Shown: positions 6,525 to 7,643 of the stretch, piece after piece
How positions within the stretch are numbered: the first letter of the stretch is position 1
Layout: each line of letters starts with the position of its first letter
Assembly (NCBI GenBank): GCA_023819025.1
Contig: JAMWDC010000093.1
Coordinates: 1-7,643, forward strand
From: Candidatus Omnitrophota bacterium
GTDB taxonomy: Bacteria > Omnitrophota > Omnitrophia > Omnitrophales > Aquincolibacteriaceae
Direction: 5' to 3'
Length of the DNA: 7,643 nucleotides
Notes under the pieces: model-generated
Database searches by the model: none
Told to the model about the DNA's origin: nothing
What the model saw: the letters and a program-made list of their open reading frames with translations, nothing else
Made by a program: the position numbers and the translations under genes

Positions 6525-6554
6525 AACGCAAGGTAACGCAAGGAAACACAAAGA
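6525..6554 (+). repeat. Three-copy 10-bp tandem repeat before the HTH-PilZ start
   Basis: AACGCAAGGT (6525-6534), AACGCAAGGA (6535-6544) and AACACAAAGA (6545-6554) are head-to-tail with a 10-bp period. Units 1 and 2 differ at the last base; unit 3 differs from unit 2 at two positions. The array ends 4 bp before the ATG at 6559 and lies in the presumed translation-initiation region, where its AAGG/AAAG cores may double as weak ribosome-binding sites. A 10-bp period also places the units on one face of the helix. Confidence 0.7.
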
Positions 6555-6558
6555 ACCC

Positions 6559-7119
6559 ATGGATCATCAAAAACACAAAGTGATGACGGCCAAAGAGGTC
6601 AGCGAATTTTTTAAAATTCCTCTGTTTTCTGTTTGGGACCTTACCCGAAAGGGGAAAATCCGCGGCGTCAAAATCGGAAAACACTGGCGTTATCTTGAAG
6701 AAGATATTCGGACTTATCTGAGCGGTTCTTGGGTTCGTTCAAGTCATCTGGCACGACCTTCCCAAAATCGGATCTTTCCCCGGATCAACTGCGATATCCC
6801 GGCCCGTCTTAAAGTATCTCTTTCATATAAGTCAACTATTTGTAAACAGGGCATGATCTGCAACCTGGGTGAAGGCGGTTTGCTGATCGTCCATGACAGG
6901 CGTTCGGATCCGAACCCGACTTATGACACGCATGCAACAGACCTTCGAATCGGCGATCCGGTAGAAGTGATTTTCGAGATCCCCGACATGATTCCCAGTC
7001 CGTTGTGTCTGAAGGGAAGAGTCGTTCATCAATCATGGAATACTCACGCTGTTGTCGGGATCAAATTCCGGGGGCTATTGCCGGAACAACAAGAGGTCAT
7101 TCGAAACTATGTGGGCTAA
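6559..7119 (+). CDS. Excisionase-type HTH plus PilZ domain protein, 186 aa
   Basis: Probable regulator. Residues 8-55 form a MerR/excisionase-like winged helix-turn-helix: MTAKEVSEFFKIPLFSVWDL, then the basic wing RKGKIRGVKIGKHWRY and the closing EDIRTYL. Residues 57-70 look like a linker. Residues 71-185 are PilZ-like: R71-X3-R75 (RIFPR) is the known c-di-GMP-binding arginine pair, and N102-L-G-E-G-G107 is the [D/N]xSxxG motif with Ser replaced by Gly104. GRVVHQSW and HAVVGIKF are typical later strands. In known families this pairing would let a second messenger control DNA binding, but ligand binding is uncertain with the altered motif. Start ATG 6559 has no clear Shine-Dalgarno beyond the repeat's purine cores; Met9 (6583) is an alternative. 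The 3' end overlaps the next gene by 11 bp, suggesting translational coupling. No membrane segment is seen. Confidence 0.82.
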   Translation: MDHQKHKVMTAKEVSEFFKIPLFSVWDLTRKGKIRGVKIGKHWRYLEEDIRTYLSGSWVRSSHLARPSQNRIFPRINCDIPARLKVSLSYKSTICKQGMICNLGEGGLLIVHDRRSDPNPTYDTHATDLRIGDPVEVIFEIPDMIPSPLCLKGRVVHQSWNTHAVVGIKFRGLLPEQQEVIRNYVG

Positions 7120-7643
7120 AGAATTGACGGAAAACAGACCGAAACAACGGAGTGCCTATTCGCGGATCCTCCGGGGTGTTGCGGTTTGTACGGTTTTCGT
7201 GTTCTCGATGACATCCGCCGTGTGGATTCCTCCGGCTTTTTCAGCGCCAGAGACTCAAGGTCGTGTTTCCGATCCTGCGAATCCGATGATCACAACCGGC
7301 ATGATTAAAATCCCCGCGGAGTTCGGCGCGATCGAAGAGCAAAATAAAGCCTCGGATCAAGGGCCGTTGGTCATCCTGATTCAGGATGCCCATGCCATTC
7401 CCGATGCCCAATCGAATATCGAACGCCTGATCGGCTATTTACAGAAAACCTACGGTATCCCGTTGGTTGCATTGGAAGGAGCGGAATCTGGTCTGGATGC
7501 CCAGATCTTCAAGAGCTTCCCGGATCAGAAAAAACTGAAGGCGGTGCTTCAGGGATACTATGACCGCGGCGAACTTTCGGGCGGAACCGGTGCAGCTATT
7601 TTGAATACTTCAAAAAGCGTTTATCACGGTATCGAAGACTGGA
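7109..7643 (+). CDS. Secreted or periplasmic protein with N-terminal 'IQDAH' domain (3' truncated by window edge)
   Basis: The frame opens at ATG 7109 and stays open to the window end, giving 178 residues so far. The N-terminus is a signal peptide: Lys/Arg-rich up to residue 22, hydrophobic about 23-40, then PPAFSA with likely cleavage near 45-46. The mature part has MIKIPAEFG, then LVILIQDAHAIPDAQSNI (89-104), VALEGAESGLDAQIF (120-134) and SVYHGIEDW at the edge. I recall this series from secreted, sometimes very large Omnitrophota proteins of unknown function. The D-x-H followed by an EG about 28 residues later faintly resembles the ChaN/TraB-Tiki superfamily, but that is only a guess. It starts inside the end of the HTH-PilZ gene (stop 7117-7119), with AAGAGG at 7091-7096 as a somewhat distant ribosome site, so the two are probably co-expressed and coupled. 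The C-terminus, and therefore the full architecture, is outside the window. Confidence 0.8.
   Translation, partial: MWAKELTENRPKQRSAYSRILRGVAVCTVFVFSMTSAVWIPPAFSAPETQGRVSDPANPMITTGMIKIPAEFGAIEEQNKASDQGPLVILIQDAHAIPDAQSNIERLIGYLQKTYGIPLVALEGAESGLDAQIFKSFPDQKKLKAVLQGYYDRGELSGGTGAAILNTSKSVYHGIEDW

Larger units (their letters stand above)
6252..6558 (+). other. Noncoding region, 307 bp
   Basis: I see no convincing gene on either strand here. The stretch turns AT-rich from about 6355. It holds a possible promoter (TTGACA at 6413-6418) and a 10-bp tandem repeat directly before the next gene (6525-6554). The weak inverted repeats near its left end are not followed by a T-run, so no terminator is called for the D-lactate dehydrogenase gene. 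Confidence 0.6.

Noticed and set aside
1..7643. Mobile element, CRISPR, tRNA/rRNA or a defence system
   Set aside because: No transposase or integrase, no terminal or spaced repeats, no tRNA-like fold, and no defence-type domains. The excisionase-like HTH is joined to PilZ and has no integrase partner here.

Overview
The window reads as bacterial chromosome, probably from an uncultured member of Omnitrophota (formerly Candidatus Omnitrophica / OP3). Two things point there, both from memory of family patterns rather than from a search. The secreted protein that begins near the right edge has an 'IQDAH ... AQ.NI ... EGA ... YHGIED' layout that I associate with that phylum. The gene before it joins an excisionase-type helix-turn-helix to a PilZ domain. 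All genes are on the + strand. I see no mobile element, CRISPR array, tRNA or rRNA.

Layout. (1) 1-687: the C-terminal half of glutamate-1-semialdehyde aminomutase (HemL). (2) 703-3354: one 883-codon reading frame that encodes a complete siroheme/[4Fe-4S] sulfite (or nitrite) reductase followed by a complete O-acetylserine sulfhydrylase (CysK). A strong Shine-Dalgarno (2403-2409) and an ATG (2419) sit exactly at the domain junction. (3) 3476-4624: a cystathionine gamma-synthase/lyase family enzyme with a possible promoter of its own. (4) 4714-5082: a 122-residue protein I do not recognise, behind a good extended -10 promoter. (5) 5190-6251: a D-lactate dehydrogenase with an unusual four-cysteine C-terminal tail. 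(6) 6252-6558: a 307-bp noncoding stretch with a perfect -35 hexamer and a three-copy 10-bp tandem repeat. (7) 6559-7119: the HTH-PilZ protein. (8) 7109 to the right edge: a new frame with a signal peptide, overlapping the previous gene by 11 bp and running out of the window.

How the genes fit together. The left half is a sulfur-assimilation and amino-acid block. HemL makes 5-aminolevulinate, the precursor of siroheme. The siroheme enzyme would reduce sulfite to sulfide. CysK fixes sulfide into cysteine, and the cystathionine enzyme connects cysteine to methionine by transsulfuration. The most notable feature is the in-frame join of sulfite reductase to CysK, which would place the maker and the user of toxic, volatile sulfide in one chain. 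Its junction also has a T6 tract at which a one-base change in either direction ends the reductase just before CysK. The junction could therefore be a true fusion, a dual-product gene, or a sequence error, and it should be checked first. The right half is a separate set: fermentative D-lactate production, then a likely two-gene unit of a PilZ regulator and an exported protein.
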